A stretch of 50,016 nucleotides of DNA from DATCJY01 sp036562565 (GCA_036562565.1 DATCJY010000077.1:1-50016); one strand, 5' to 3'; shown: positions 8,243-16,624, counted from the stretch's first letter. Program-made: numbers and translations. The notes: generated from the sequence alone by a model not told the origin.

Positions 8243-9319
8243 ATGAACTCATTATTCAAAGATTTAAAGGTGGTGGACTTGTCCACGGTATTAGCCGGGC
8301 CAAGTGTCGCCACCTTTTTTGCTGAGTTGGGCGCACACGTTATCAAAATAGAAAACCCCAAAACAGGAGGAGATGTAACGCGTACCTGGAAGCTGAAGAA
8401 TGAAGATGCAAACAGCAATATATCTGCTTACTTCTCTGCTGTTAACTACCACAAGCAATATCTTCAACTCGATATAGCATCGGAAGAAGGATATGCGAAA
8501 CTGAAAGAACTCCTCAGTAATGCTGATATACTCATCACCAATTTCAAATACGGTGATGACGTCAAATTCAAATTAGAAGCTGAGCAAATAAGAGCCATCA
8601 ATCCATCGATTATCTATGCAAAGCTCCGGGGTTTTGACAGCATACCAGAACGCGTAGCATATGATGTAGTGCTGCAAGCAGAGACCGGATATATGTATAT
8701 GAATGGCACACCGGAAAGCGGCCCTGTAAAAATGCCGGTAGCCATGATGGACGTACTTGCGGCACATCAACTCAAAGAAGGTATTCTTTGTGCATTGTTC
8801 CAAAAAGCCAAGACAGGTAAAGGGGCTGTAGTTGAATGTTCGCTTGAGAAAGCGGGGCTCGCTTCATTGGTCAATCAAGCCACCAACTATCTAATGGGAG
8901 CTCATGTGGCGAAGCGAATGGGCTCATTGCATCCGAACATCGCTCCTTATGGTGATATCTTTTATTGCAAAGACGAAAAAGCACTTGTACTGGCGGTAGG
9001 AAGTCAAAAGCAGTTTGCCAAGCTGTGCGAATTACTTGGCAATCCTTCACTTGCCACACATCCTCATTTTGAGAACAATCAATTGCGTTTGATGCACAGG
9101 GATGCAATGTGTAAAGCATTGCAAGAACTCTTCATGGCACAATCTCGCGCTTATTGGATGGACTTGTTCATAAAGCACCATATACCGGCCGGTGCGATAA
9201 AAAGCATGAACGAAGTGATGCAAAATCCTATAGCTCAGGAAATGCTGCTGGAAGAAGATATAGATGGAGTGCAAACAAAACGCCTGGCTTCCGTGGCTTT
9301 TGCGCTGAAAACGCTGTAG
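8243..9319 (+). CDS. Class III CoA-transferase (CaiB/BaiF family)
   Basis: 358 residues, slightly short for this family (about 380-400). N-terminal LKVVDLSTVLAGPSVATFFAELGAHVIKIENP is the standard CoA-binding opening, and the putative catalytic aspartate lies in PVAMMDVLAAHQ, followed by the KAKTGKGAVVECSLEKAG helix. Members include alpha-methylacyl-CoA racemase and formyl- or succinyl-CoA transferases; the substrate here cannot be told. It sits 3 bases after serS with no separate promoter, so it is probably read through from there. No partner acyl-CoA genes are adjacent. Confidence 0.85.
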   Translation: MNSLFKDLKVVDLSTVLAGPSVATFFAELGAHVIKIENPKTGGDVTRTWKLKNEDANSNISAYFSAVNYHKQYLQLDIASEEGYAKLKELLSNADILITNFKYGDDVKFKLEAEQIRAINPSIIYAKLRGFDSIPERVAYDVVLQAETGYMYMNGTPESGPVKMPVAMMDVLAAHQLKEGILCALFQKAKTGKGAVVECSLEKAGLASLVNQATNYLMGAHVAKRMGSLHPNIAPYGDIFYCKDEKALVLAVGSQKQFAKLCELLGNPSLATHPHFENNQLRLMHRDAMCKALQELFMAQSRAYWMDLFIKHHIPAGAIKSMNEVMQNPIAQEMLLEEDIDGVQTKRLASVAFALKTL

Positions 9320-9368
9320 CTATTCACCCAAAAAACCAAGTCCAAGTCCCGAATAGCGGATACAAAAA

Positions 9369-10304
9369 TTATTTCTTCGGGATTTTAATCGAATAAGTCT
9401 TCTTGATTTTATTCTTCAAGACATTGTCTCGCAACCAGGGATTGTAAATTTTAAGTTCCTTGTAAGTGATGCCATGTTCCTTGGCAAGCTTCACCAAATC
9501 AACATCCTGTCCACCTATTTCAATAGTATCATATTTGTATGGCTGATACATATCAGAAGGGCGCATCACAAAACCATATTGATGCGCATTGTTCATGATT
9601 TCCTTCATTGCCAAGATGCGAAACACATAACGACTTGTCTCTTCATTGAGCAATAGGTCGTAATAGCTGTTTTCACCTTGTCTATCAATTTGTTTCTGGG
9701 GGCCATACATTCCGGAGTTGTAGGATGCTGCAGCCAATGACCAACTTCCGTATTTCTGATATGCTTGCTTGAGGTATTGACAAGCTGCTTGTGTGGCCTT
9801 CTCCACATTGTAACGCTCATCTACCTCACTGTTTATTTCAAGCCCATAACTCTTACCGGTTTCTTCCATAAACTGCCAGTATCCAGCTGCTCCTGCAGGA
9901 GATACCACATTCATAAATCCGCTTTCAATCAATGCGAGGTATTTAAAATCATCCGGAACTCCATTGGATGCCAGAATGGGCTCAATCACCGGAAACCATC
10001 TGTTGGCGCGTTTCAATGCGAGAAAAGTGTTGCTGTGCCAAAATGTATTGACCAATAACTCGCGATCCATGCGCTCTGCTACATCGGTAATCTCAAGTGG
10101 CACACGCTCACCGGCAAACTCCATTTTCTCAGGCAAGGGAATGGAATAAATGCGATAGTTATTGGCAATGTGTTCGCGATATGCATCGTTCTGTTCTTTA
10201 GTGGCCTTATCGCTGTGCTCCATGAAGCTATAGAGCACTAACATCATCGCGGCACTCAATATTCCGATGACTGCAGAAGTCAAATAAATTCTCTTCGGAT
10301 TCAT
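9369..10304 (-). CDS. Membrane-anchored lytic transglycosylase with LysM domain
   Basis: 311 residues, MltD-like. An N-terminal membrane or signal anchor (about 5-27) is followed by a family 1 SLT domain: ALIESGFMNVVSPAGAAGYWQFMEETGKSYGL contains the catalytic Glu of the ALIES motif and the GxWQF block, and AAASYNSGMYG is the third motif. A C-terminal LysM-type segment (about 265-308, VDLVKLAKEHGITYKELKIYNPWLRDNVL) binds glycan. It cleaves peptidoglycan to 1,6-anhydromuropeptides in the periplasm. It lies downstream of rfbC on the same strand, 68 bases away, and may be part of that envelope operon. Confidence 0.9.
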   Translation of the reverse strand: MNPKRIYLTSAVIGILSAAMMLVLYSFMEHSDKATKEQNDAYREHIANNYRIYSIPLPEKMEFAGERVPLEITDVAERMDRELLVNTFWHSNTFLALKRANRWFPVIEPILASNGVPDDFKYLALIESGFMNVVSPAGAAGYWQFMEETGKSYGLEINSEVDERYNVEKATQAACQYLKQAYQKYGSWSLAAASYNSGMYGPQKQIDRQGENSYYDLLLNEETSRYVFRILAMKEIMNNAHQYGFVMRPSDMYQPYKYDTIEIGGQDVDLVKLAKEHGITYKELKIYNPWLRDNVLKNKIKKTYSIKIPKK

Positions 10305-10372
10305 GTATCAAAGATGCTCGTGAATCCTCACAACAACAAGACAATTTTTGGGAAACATCAACAATGATTCCT

Positions 10373-10921
10373 TCAGAAGAAAGGATTCTCAACTTCACTT
10401 AGAAGCGGAAGTGCTTTATCCTTTTCAGAAAGAATTGGATCCGCCATCTCCCAGTCTATGCCCAATGCAGGATCGTTCCAACGCACACCTCTGTCATGTT
10501 CCGGACTATAATAATTGGTGCATTTATAAGAGAACAAGGTATCATCTTGCAACACGGCAAAACCATGTGCAAATCCTTCGGGCACGTAGAGCTGGGTCTT
10601 ATTTTCTTCTGACAACACCATTTTGAAATGCTGACCATAAGTGGGCTCTGACTTGCGCAAATCTACCAGTACATCCAATACCGCTCCACGGATTACTCGC
10701 ACAAGTTTGCCTTGTGATTTAGGAGGTATTTGAAAGTGTAAACCTCTCAATACCCCTTTCCGAGAAAGACTTTCATTATCCTGTACGAAAGTCACATTTA
10801 GTCCGGTTTCGACTCTGAAACGCGCTTCATTAAACGACTCCATAAAATATCCCCGTGCATCACCGAACACGTGAGGTTTTATGATCAGCAAATCTCTGAA
10901 AGGGGTATGTTCAATTGTCAT
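10373..10921 (-). CDS. rfbC: dTDP-4-dehydrorhamnose 3,5-epimerase
   Basis: 182 residues, standard RmlC/RfbC length. It epimerises dTDP-4-keto-6-deoxyglucose at C3 and C5 for dTDP-rhamnose. Diagnostic parts are DLLIIKPHVFGDARGYFMESFN, FVQDNESLSRKGVLRGLHFQ (substrate-binding and catalytic-His region), and LYVPEGFAHGFAVL. It starts 9 bases after the export lipoprotein gene, so they form an operon for surface polysaccharide. The other rfb genes (rfbA, B, D) are not in this window. Confidence 0.95.
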   Translation of the reverse strand: MTIEHTPFRDLLIIKPHVFGDARGYFMESFNEARFRVETGLNVTFVQDNESLSRKGVLRGLHFQIPPKSQGKLVRVIRGAVLDVLVDLRKSEPTYGQHFKMVLSEENKTQLYVPEGFAHGFAVLQDDTLFSYKCTNYYSPEHDRGVRWNDPALGIDWEMADPILSEKDKALPLLSEVENPFF

Positions 10922-10930
10922 TGCAAGGTT

Positions 10931-11695
10931 TTAAAAAATACGACTAAACGCGAGGTAGATAATGGAAGCCGATGATATAATGTTTACAATGGGCTGAATG
11001 TTTTCCACTATTTCACGACCTAATCGCGGAACAGGTTGTACATAGATAATATCCCCTGATTCAACGGCCGTATTTGCATACTTGATACCTTCAATCTTTG
11101 ACAAATCGATTTGATAAACCTTGTATTCTCCGTCTTTTTTTCGGAACAATCGCACTTTGCCTGCATCGGCATTTGCTCCCAAACCTCCCGCCAAGGTAAT
11201 GGCTTCAATGATACTTATCCCGTTACCGGTTAAGGGTACCACTTCACCTCTGCTATTGTTTCCTGCATATACCAAGGCTCTACGGTTTTCAACTCTTACC
11301 AGCACAAAAGTGTCATTGTAGCGCGATTCATAAAGCTCAGACAGATATTTTTGGGTTTCCGGAATCGTAAGACCATTTACGTTTACTTTCCCAATAAGGG
11401 GGAGTTCCACATATCCTTCACCATCTACGATGTAGTTCAAGGCGCTTCCCGTTAAGAATCGCCTTCCCTCACCACCACCGGTTGAATATTCTAACAACAA
11501 TGCCCCATCATTTGTAAAAACGTTGATTTGCAAAATCGTATTCGGACCAATCCGGAACTCTTTACTAGTAGAGTCGGGGGACAATTCTTCGAAAACAAAA
11601 TCCGTATCCGGTTGCAACATGAAGTCTCTGTTGATATAGCATGAAGAAAACCCACAGGCTATCATCAACATGAGTAGAATTAACTTGAAGTTCAT
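10931..11695 (-). CDS. Polysaccharide export lipoprotein (Wza/GfcE-like)
   Basis: 254 residues. A lipoprotein signal ends at the Cys of GFSSC (about residue 19). A Poly_export domain follows (RIGPNTILQINVFTNDG; VELPLIGKVNVNGLTIPETQKYLSELYESRYND), then a SLBB-type domain (VVPLTGNGISIIEAITLAGGLGANADAGKVRLFRKKDG), and a C-terminal hydrophobic segment (about 233-251) as in Wza-type pores. It carries exopolysaccharide across the outer membrane. It is the first gene of the minus-strand set with rfbC. Confidence 0.92.
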   Translation of the reverse strand: MNFKLILLMLMIACGFSSCYINRDFMLQPDTDFVFEELSPDSTSKEFRIGPNTILQINVFTNDGALLLEYSTGGGEGRRFLTGSALNYIVDGEGYVELPLIGKVNVNGLTIPETQKYLSELYESRYNDTFVLVRVENRRALVYAGNNSRGEVVPLTGNGISIIEAITLAGGLGANADAGKVRLFRKKDGEYKVYQIDLSKIEGIKYANTAVESGDIIYVQPVPRLGREIVENIQPIVNIISSASIIYLAFSRIF

Positions 11696-11729
11696 ACTTA
11701 CAAAATGAGCTACTTAAAAAATGGGTGGT

Positions 11730-11737
11730 CAAAAGTA
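11730..11737 (-). promoter_or_regulatory. Predicted -7 element for the polysaccharide export operon
   Basis: The minus strand reads TACTTTTG (TAnnTTTG), 34 bp before the export lipoprotein ATG. No -33 partner at the ideal distance. Confidence 0.5.
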
Positions 11738-11782
11738 AGGATTGTGCATCTTTGACCGATATTGCAAATAACTGAATAACGA

Positions 11783-12142
11783 ATGAAGAAAACATTGGTG
11801 CTAGGCGCCTCAGAAAATGAGACCCGGTACAGCAACATGGCAGTAAAACGTTTGCTGCAACATGGTCACGAGGTGATAGCGCTCGGCAAACGGAAAGGTA
11901 GGTGCCACGGAGTGGAAATACACAACACTCCTTTGCCTATTGAACAACTGGATACGATCACACTCTATCTCAACCCACGTAATCAGGCTAATTATTATGA
12001 TTACATCCTGTCTCTACACCCACAACGCATCATTTTTAACCCCGGAACCGAAAACCCAGAATTGTGGGAAAAAGCAACTGCACAGGGAATTGCTTGTGTG
12101 GGAGCCTGTACATTAGTATTACTCAACACCAATCAGTATTAA
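11783..12142 (+). CDS. CoA-binding domain protein (YccU-like)
   Basis: 119 residues forming a single Rossmann-type CoA_binding domain. KKTLVLGASENETRYSNMAVKRLLQHGHEV is the nucleotide-binding beta-alpha unit, and IIFNPGTENPELWEKATAQGIACVGACTLVLL the closing part, as in YccU/YdjM-type proteins. These bind CoA; their biological role is not established. It begins an operon with an acetyltransferase (2 bases between stop and next start) and mltG. Confidence 0.88.
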   Translation: MKKTLVLGASENETRYSNMAVKRLLQHGHEVIALGKRKGRCHGVEIHNTPLPIEQLDTITLYLNPRNQANYYDYILSLHPQRIIFNPGTENPELWEKATAQGIACVGACTLVLLNTNQY

Positions 12143-12144
12143 TC

Positions 12145-12642
12145 GTGTCAATTCGCGGAGAAAAGATTTACCTGCGCACAGTAATGAAGGAAGATGCCCC
12201 CATCATCCTTGATTGGGAAAACAATCCCGATTTTTGGGAAGTCACGGAAAACGAAGGACCTTTCTCTTTGGACGATATCAAGTACTTCATCGAAAACAGC
12301 AACTCCCTTGAAGACTCCGGACAGCTGCGCTATATGATTTCAACGCATTCTGGCCGTATCATTGGAGCTATTGACTTGTTCGACTTCGACCCGCTCTCTA
12401 GGTCTTCCGGAATAGGTATCTTGATTGCAAAACCTGAAGACCGCTCAAAAGGATTTGCAAGCGATGCACTGCTGACGCTCATCCGTCACAGCCGCAGTGG
12501 CCATCTGTTGAAACAGCTTCATTGCATCATATATCCAAGTAATATTGCGAGCATAAAATTGTTTAGCAGATGTGGATTTAAACATTCCGGAATTTCCACA
12601 TTTAAGGATAAAGAAGTCCACCGCTATTCGCTTCAATTATGA
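12145..12642 (+). CDS. GNAT-family N-acetyltransferase
   Basis: 165 residues from a GTG at 12145, placed 2 bases after the preceding stop. The longer frame back to 12064 would overlap the CoA-binding gene by about 80 bases and adds no GNAT-like sequence. RGEKIYLRTVMKEDAPIILDWENN is the typical RimJ/SpeG-like opening, GRIIGAIDLFDFDPLSRSSGIGILI gives the central strands, and DRSKGFASDALLTLI is the acetyl-CoA pyrophosphate-binding motif (variant R/QxxGxG/A). NIASIKLFSRCGFKHSG is the last GNAT motif. The substrate is unknown; SpeG- or RimJ-type are possible. It overlaps mltG by 4 bases (ATGA). Confidence 0.88.
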   Translation: MSIRGEKIYLRTVMKEDAPIILDWENNPDFWEVTENEGPFSLDDIKYFIENSNSLEDSGQLRYMISTHSGRIIGAIDLFDFDPLSRSSGIGILIAKPEDRSKGFASDALLTLIRHSRSGHLLKQLHCIIYPSNIASIKLFSRCGFKHSGISTFKDKEVHRYSLQL

Positions 12643-13664
12643 AAAACAAAAAAATTATCGCGCTTTGTGTAGTAGGGTTGGCTGTGGCTGCAGCAGGAAT
12701 TGCCTACAGCTTGTATGCTAAGATTTTTTCAGCAAATACAGCATTCAACGAAGACAAGAAAATCGTTTTTGTATTCGACTCCATATCGCTTGAATCATGG
12801 TTGCAGCTAACTGAAAATGCAGCGGTATTCAAGAATACCGATATTCTCCTCAAAACCGGCCAACTGAAAAAATTCAACCAACTCAAACCCGGGCGATATG
12901 CCATTCGCAAAGGCATGAACAGCAGTGCAATCATCAATCTATTGCGCAGTGGAACACAAGAACCCATCCGCTTTAGAACGGATAATGTCACAACACTGGA
13001 AGCCTTGGCAGGCAAGCTCGGCAAGAACATGCGCTATGATTCACTGAGCTATATACGCGCCTTCCGAAATCCTGAAAACTATCCCGATGCATCTTTCAAT
13101 GACACAACGATTGCCTGCATCATTAAGCCTAATACCTACGAATTTTATTGGACCATTACTCCTGAGCAATTCATGGATAAGATGAAAGCTTACCATGAAA
13201 AATTCTGGACGGAAGAGCGGTTGAACAAAGCCAAACAAATTGGTCTCAACAAGAACGAGGTGGTGATACTGGCTTCGATAGTAAAGGCTGAAACCATGAA
13301 GACGGAAGAAGCTCCAAAAATTGCCGGACTTTATTTGAATCGCTTGCGTATTGGAAAGGCTTTGCAATCTGACCCGACAGCAGTTTTCGGAGCAGGACTG
13401 GCCCATGTTCAACGTGTGAAAAATGAAATTGCTGTTGAGTCCGCTTATAACACTTACAAAAGAATAGGCTTACCACCGGGTCCTATCAATTTCCCTGAAG
13501 ACATTTATATAGATGCCGTGCTGCAGCCGGAAAATCACAACTATCTGTATATGTGTGCACAACCCGGAGGAACTGGCTTCCACAACTTCTCCAAGACCTT
13601 CGAGCAACATAGCGTCTATGCAGCACAGTATCGCAAATGGCTCAACCAGCAAGGTATTAAATAG
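12639..13664 (+). CDS. mltG: Endolytic murein transglycosylase MltG
   Basis: 341 residues, typical YceG/MltG length. An N-terminal membrane anchor (about 5-27) precedes a LysM-like region (GQLKKFNQLKPGRYAIRKGMNSSAIINLLRSG) and the catalytic domain with ASIVKAETMKTEEAPKIAGLYLNRLRIGKALQSDPTAVFG and the conserved IGLPPGPINFP and QPENHNYLYM motifs. It cuts nascent glycan strands at the inner membrane and limits their length. In E. coli the first motif reads SIVEKET; here the first Glu is Lys while the Glu before Thr is kept. The gene overlaps the acetyltransferase stop (ATGA). Confidence 0.93.
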   Translation: MKNKKIIALCVVGLAVAAAGIAYSLYAKIFSANTAFNEDKKIVFVFDSISLESWLQLTENAAVFKNTDILLKTGQLKKFNQLKPGRYAIRKGMNSSAIINLLRSGTQEPIRFRTDNVTTLEALAGKLGKNMRYDSLSYIRAFRNPENYPDASFNDTTIACIIKPNTYEFYWTITPEQFMDKMKAYHEKFWTEERLNKAKQIGLNKNEVVILASIVKAETMKTEEAPKIAGLYLNRLRIGKALQSDPTAVFGAGLAHVQRVKNEIAVESAYNTYKRIGLPPGPINFPEDIYIDAVLQPENHNYLYMCAQPGGTGFHNFSKTFEQHSVYAAQYRKWLNQQGIK

Positions 13665-13670
13665 TGTTTT

Positions 13671-13698
13671 TTGGAATGTCTTAGTTTGTGTATTTTCG
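13671..13698 (+). promoter_or_regulatory. Predicted promoter of the tRNA-Pro genes
   Basis: TTG at 13671-13673 (in a TTTTTTGG context), 17 bp, then TATTTTCG at 13691-13698, a TTCG variant of the -7 element. The first tRNA begins 18 bp downstream. Confidence 0.55.
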
Positions 13699-13716
13699 CG
13701 CACCCAATTTGAGAAT

Positions 13717-13789
13717 CGGGATGTAGCTCAGTTGGTAGAGTACACGTCTGGGGGGCGTGTGGTCGCACGTTCGAGTCGTGTCATCCCGA
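13717..13789 (+). tRNA. tRNA-Pro (anticodon GGG)
   Basis: A complete cloverleaf. The acceptor stem is CGGGATG/CATCCCG with C1-G72 and discriminator A73, as usual for bacterial tRNA-Pro. The anticodon stem CACGT/GCGTG encloses loop CTGGGGG, giving anticodon GGG with G37. The T arm is GCACG-TTCGAGT-CGTGT. CCA is not encoded. It reads CCC/CCU codons. Confidence 0.93.
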
Positions 13790-13790
13790 C

Positions 13791-13824
13791 AAAATGGGAA
13801 GCAGCTATGCTTCCCATTTTTTTT
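13791..13824 (+). terminator. Strong hairpin with T run between two tRNA genes
   Basis: AAAATGGGAAGCA and TGCTTCCCATTTT form a perfect 13-bp stem with a GCTA loop, followed by a T run. It has every feature of an intrinsic terminator, yet a second tRNA-Pro starts 15 bases later. Confidence 0.85.
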
Positions 13825-13838
13825 CCGAAAATATTTTT

Positions 13839-13911
13839 CGGGATGTAGCGCAGTTGGTAGCGCGCCACGTTCGGGACGTGGAGGCCGCTGGTTCGAGTCC
13901 AGTCATCCCGA
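13839..13911 (+). tRNA. tRNA-Pro (anticodon CGG)
   Basis: A complete cloverleaf with the same acceptor sequence as the preceding tRNA (CGGGATG/CATCCCG, A73). The anticodon stem CCACG/CGTGG encloses loop TTCGGGA, giving anticodon CGG. D arm GCGC-AGTTGGTA-GCGC and T arm CTGG-TTCGAGT-CCAG are regular. CCA is not encoded. It reads CCG codons. Confidence 0.94.
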
Positions 13912-13914
13912 CAT

Positions 13915-13947
13915 GAATGACCTGCTTTTTAGCGGGTCATTCTTTTT
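13915..13947 (+). terminator. Intrinsic terminator after tRNA-Pro(CGG)
   Basis: GAATGACC-TGCT and AGCG-GGTCATTC form a 12-bp stem (one G-T pair) with a TTTT loop and five T residues after a C. Confidence 0.8.
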
Positions 13948-14011
13948 ATTCAGTATCCCCGACTATCACACTTAAAAATTTATCTGAATACCTAAAGCAC
14001 CGTGTAATAAC

Positions 14012-14045
14012 AAAAAATGCCGCGTGGACTACGCGGCATTTTTTC
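14012..14045. terminator. Intrinsic terminator downstream of the Ig-like lipoprotein gene
   Basis: AAAAAATGCCGCGT pairs with ACGCGGCATTTTTT around a short loop. The A and T runs on either side allow it to work on both strands; on the minus strand it ends the lipoprotein gene. Confidence 0.85.
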
Positions 14046-14065
14046 TATATCAAATTAGGATAATG

Positions 14066-14470
14066 CTATTCAATTGTAATGGTCTCTTCACTGGTGGTTT
14101 CCTCTTCAATCTTAATGATACCGGTACCGGAGAGATTTCCTTTGGTCACTTTCACATCTAGTACCGCAAAGCCGGCCTGACCTTTTTTGTAATACTCTGT
14201 AAAATCGTAGCTCACCTTACCCGCACCATTTGTTACCTGAGTCAAAGCACTGTTTTTAGAAGGATCGAAACGAGGACCACCCGCTGGACCAGGGCACTCA
14301 GAACAAGCTGAATATACTACCACCGTTGCTCCCGGTACCGGAGCACCGGTGTTGTTCACTACTGTAATGGTTGCAATGGTCTTTTTATCCTTTTTGCAAC
14401 CCGCAAAGGTGATTGCCAAAACAGCTATAATGATGAAAGTAAAATAGCGATATGTAGTATTCATTTTCAT
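14066..14470 (-). CDS. Small lipoprotein with Ig-like/carboxypeptidase-regulatory-like domain
   Basis: 134 residues. A lipoprotein signal (hydrophobic 8-24, Cys in TFAGCKKDKK) is followed by a beta-sandwich type domain: TITVVNNTGAPVPGATVVVYS opens like a CarboxypepD_reg/Big_1 domain, and KVSYDFTEYYKKGQAGFAVLDVKVTK is the middle. A SACSECPG segment adds a possible disulphide or metal pair. No enzymatic motif. The function is unknown; it is probably a surface or periplasmic structural protein. It stands alone between the tRNA genes and the cyclophilin gene, with its own terminator. Confidence 0.75.
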   Translation of the reverse strand: MKMNTTYRYFTFIIIAVLAITFAGCKKDKKTIATITVVNNTGAPVPGATVVVYSACSECPGPAGGPRFDPSKNSALTQVTNGAGKVSYDFTEYYKKGQAGFAVLDVKVTKGNLSGTGIIKIEEETTSEETITIE

Positions 14471-14658
14471 AGGCAGATGGAGTGCTTTTCAGCGTAACAA
14501 AGAAAAGCAAATTTGAGTGAAATTTTATTATTTGAAAAATTCGTTTATAAGAGCTTAATGTTCAAAAAGTTGTATTCCCACCAGACAATGACCCGAAATG
14601 GCATGATCCATCCTTAGCAATTTGTTATCACCGCTGACCAAGCGTGGTAGGGGTTGAT

Positions 14659-14666
14659 TAAATTCG
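14659..14666 (+). promoter_or_regulatory. Possible -7 element for the cyclophilin lipoprotein gene
   Basis: TAAATTCG fits the TAnnTTCG variant, 31 bp before the ATG. Confidence 0.4.
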
Positions 14667-14697
14667 CGCTTCATTTTTTTCAATTTCAACAAAAACA

Positions 14698-15492
14698 ATG
14701 CGTAGACTACTTTTAGTACTATTTAGTTGTATATCAATTGTTGCTCTGAGTGGAGCAAGCGGTTGCAAAAACAAACAAAAGACACAGGAAACAACATCCT
14801 CTACCTCCACTGAAGCGGTTTCTGAGACTCCTGCAGTACAAGAAGAAGTGCTTCATGAGGAGCCCGTTGCCTATGATATAAACGATACAGCTGCCAAAGT
14901 GCTTATCAAAACCAAATTTGGTGACATGGTGGTATTGCTCTATAACGAGACACCATTGCACAAAGCCAACTTCCTGAAACTGGTAAGTGAAAAATATTAT
15001 GACGATTTGCTCTTCCACCGCTGCATTAAGAATTTCATGGCGCAGGGTGGTGACCCTAACAGCCGTGGGGCATCCCTCAACCAATACTTGGGCACCGGTG
15101 GACCGGGTTATACCATTCCTGCTGAGTTCAATCCTAAATACATTCACAAGAAAGGGGCACTCTGTGCTGCAAGACAAGGAGACCACGTGAATCCAGAGAA
15201 ACGCTCCAGCGGCAGCCAATTCTACTTGGTACAAGGTACCAAGTTGAACGATATGCAATTGTCTCAAATGGAATCCTATGTGGCGCAAAAAATGCCCGGT
15301 TTCAAATACACTGACGAGCAACGCAACATCTATAAAACCATTGGTGGTACTGCCCAACTGGACATGGACTACACCGTGTTTGGTGAAATCATCTCCGGTC
15401 TGGATGTACTGGACATGATACTCGCACAACCCACCCAACAAGGTGATCGCCCTATCGAGGACATTACCATGAAAATGGAAATCATCAAATAA
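14698..15492 (+). CDS. Peptidyl-prolyl cis-trans isomerase, cyclophilin type (lipoprotein)
   Basis: 264 residues. A signal peptide ends at the Cys of SGASGC, followed by a Ser/Thr/Glu linker (about 25-60) and a cyclophilin domain (about 66-262). LLFHRCIKNFMAQGGDPNSRG has the FHRxIxxFMxQGGD signature with the catalytic Arg; SSGSQFYLVQG is the conserved FFI-type strand. There is an insertion (about 180-218, QLSQMESYVAQKMPGFKYTDEQRN) before the closing VFGEIISGLDVLD block, a common Bacteroidota variant. It folds proteins in the periplasm or at the outer membrane. pheS follows 14 bases later. Confidence 0.92.
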   Translation: MRRLLLVLFSCISIVALSGASGCKNKQKTQETTSSTSTEAVSETPAVQEEVLHEEPVAYDINDTAAKVLIKTKFGDMVVLLYNETPLHKANFLKLVSEKYYDDLLFHRCIKNFMAQGGDPNSRGASLNQYLGTGGPGYTIPAEFNPKYIHKKGALCAARQGDHVNPEKRSSGSQFYLVQGTKLNDMQLSQMESYVAQKMPGFKYTDEQRNIYKTIGGTAQLDMDYTVFGEIISGLDVLDMILAQPTQQGDRPIEDITMKMEIIK

Positions 15493-15506
15493 GCCTTCAA
15501 GGAAGA

Positions 15507-16514
15507 ATGCAAGAAAAAATCAATCAATACCTGGCTGAAGTAGAACAATACTCTACACAAGTCCGTGAAGAAATAGAAAATTTCAGAATCAAATACCTAG
15601 GGCGTAAAGGGATACTCAATGACCTCTTTGAGGAGTTCAAAACCATTCCGAATGAACTTAAACGCACCATGGGCCAAGAACTGAACAAGCTCAAAACAGC
15701 TGTTCAGACAAAGCTTGAAACCCTGCAACAACAAACTGCAAATTCAAGCCACACACGCGCAACAGGCGAAGACCTTACCCGTCCGACAGGTGCTATGCCC
15801 TATGGATCTCGCCACCCGCTTTCCATCGTGAGAAAAGAAATCCTGGATATCTTCTCACGCATTGGTTTCACAGTGGCTGACGGACCGGAAATCGAAGACG
15901 ACTGGCACGTGTTCTCCGGACTCAATTTCCCACCGGAACACCCCGCCCGTGATATGCAGGATACTTTCTTCATAGAGAAAAACCCTGACATGGTATTACG
16001 CACGCATACCAGCAGTGTGCAAGTGCGCATGATGGAAAACAATAAACCACCATTGCGCATTGTAATGCCGGGAAGAGTTTATCGCAATGAGGCCGTAAGC
16101 GCTCGTGCACACTGCCAATTCCATCAGATTGAAGGCTTATACATTGATGAAGGTGTATCATTTGCCGATATGAAACAAACACTTCAGTACTTCACACAAG
16201 AGTTTTTCGGCAAAGCAAAAATTCGTCTGCGTCCCTCCTACTTCCCCTTCACGGAGCCAAGTGCTGAGATGGATGTATATTGGGGCCTGAACAGCGAAGC
16301 TGATTACCGCATCACAAAAGGCACAGGTTGGCTGGAAATTATGGGATGCGGCATGGTGGATCCTGCCGTACTCCGTGCCAGTGGTATTGACCCTGATAAA
16401 TACAGCGGATTTGCCTTTGGCATGGGCATTGAGCGCATCGCCATGCTACGTTATCAGATAGATGACTTGAGAATGTACTTCGAAAACGATGTGCGCTTCC
16501 TCAAGCAGTTCTAG
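15507..16514 (+). CDS. pheS: Phenylalanine--tRNA ligase alpha subunit
   Basis: 335 residues, normal length. The N-terminal coiled coil (about 1-90) is followed by the class II core: HPLSIVRKEILDIFSRIGFTVADGPEIEDDWHVFSGLNFPPEHPARDMQDTFF, LRTHTSSVQVRMM, motif 2-like RVYRNEAVSARAHCQFHQIEG, and motif 3 FAFGMGIERIAMLRYQI. It forms an alpha2-beta2 enzyme with PheT, whose gene is not in this window; pheS and pheT being unlinked is known in Bacteroidota. Confidence 0.97.
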   Translation: MQEKINQYLAEVEQYSTQVREEIENFRIKYLGRKGILNDLFEEFKTIPNELKRTMGQELNKLKTAVQTKLETLQQQTANSSHTRATGEDLTRPTGAMPYGSRHPLSIVRKEILDIFSRIGFTVADGPEIEDDWHVFSGLNFPPEHPARDMQDTFFIEKNPDMVLRTHTSSVQVRMMENNKPPLRIVMPGRVYRNEAVSARAHCQFHQIEGLYIDEGVSFADMKQTLQYFTQEFFGKAKIRLRPSYFPFTEPSAEMDVYWGLNSEADYRITKGTGWLEIMGCGMVDPAVLRASGIDPDKYSGFAFGMGIERIAMLRYQIDDLRMYFENDVRFLKQF

Positions 16515-16624
16515 CTCAATTGTCAGACCTGCTCCCCCAAAGAGGTTCCGACAAATAATCTGAAACTACGCATAAGCAGGTGCGAAGGCTAATACACGAA
16601 AAACCGTTTTAGCGCGGCTTAAAA

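Noticed and set aside
12064..12144. Longer start for the acetyltransferase
   Set aside because: It would overlap the CoA-binding gene in another frame by about 80 bases and adds no family-like residues; a GTG right after the preceding stop fits better.
14734..15441. 235-residue open frame opposite the cyclophilin gene
   Set aside because: Shadow of a well-supported gene; no conserved sequence.
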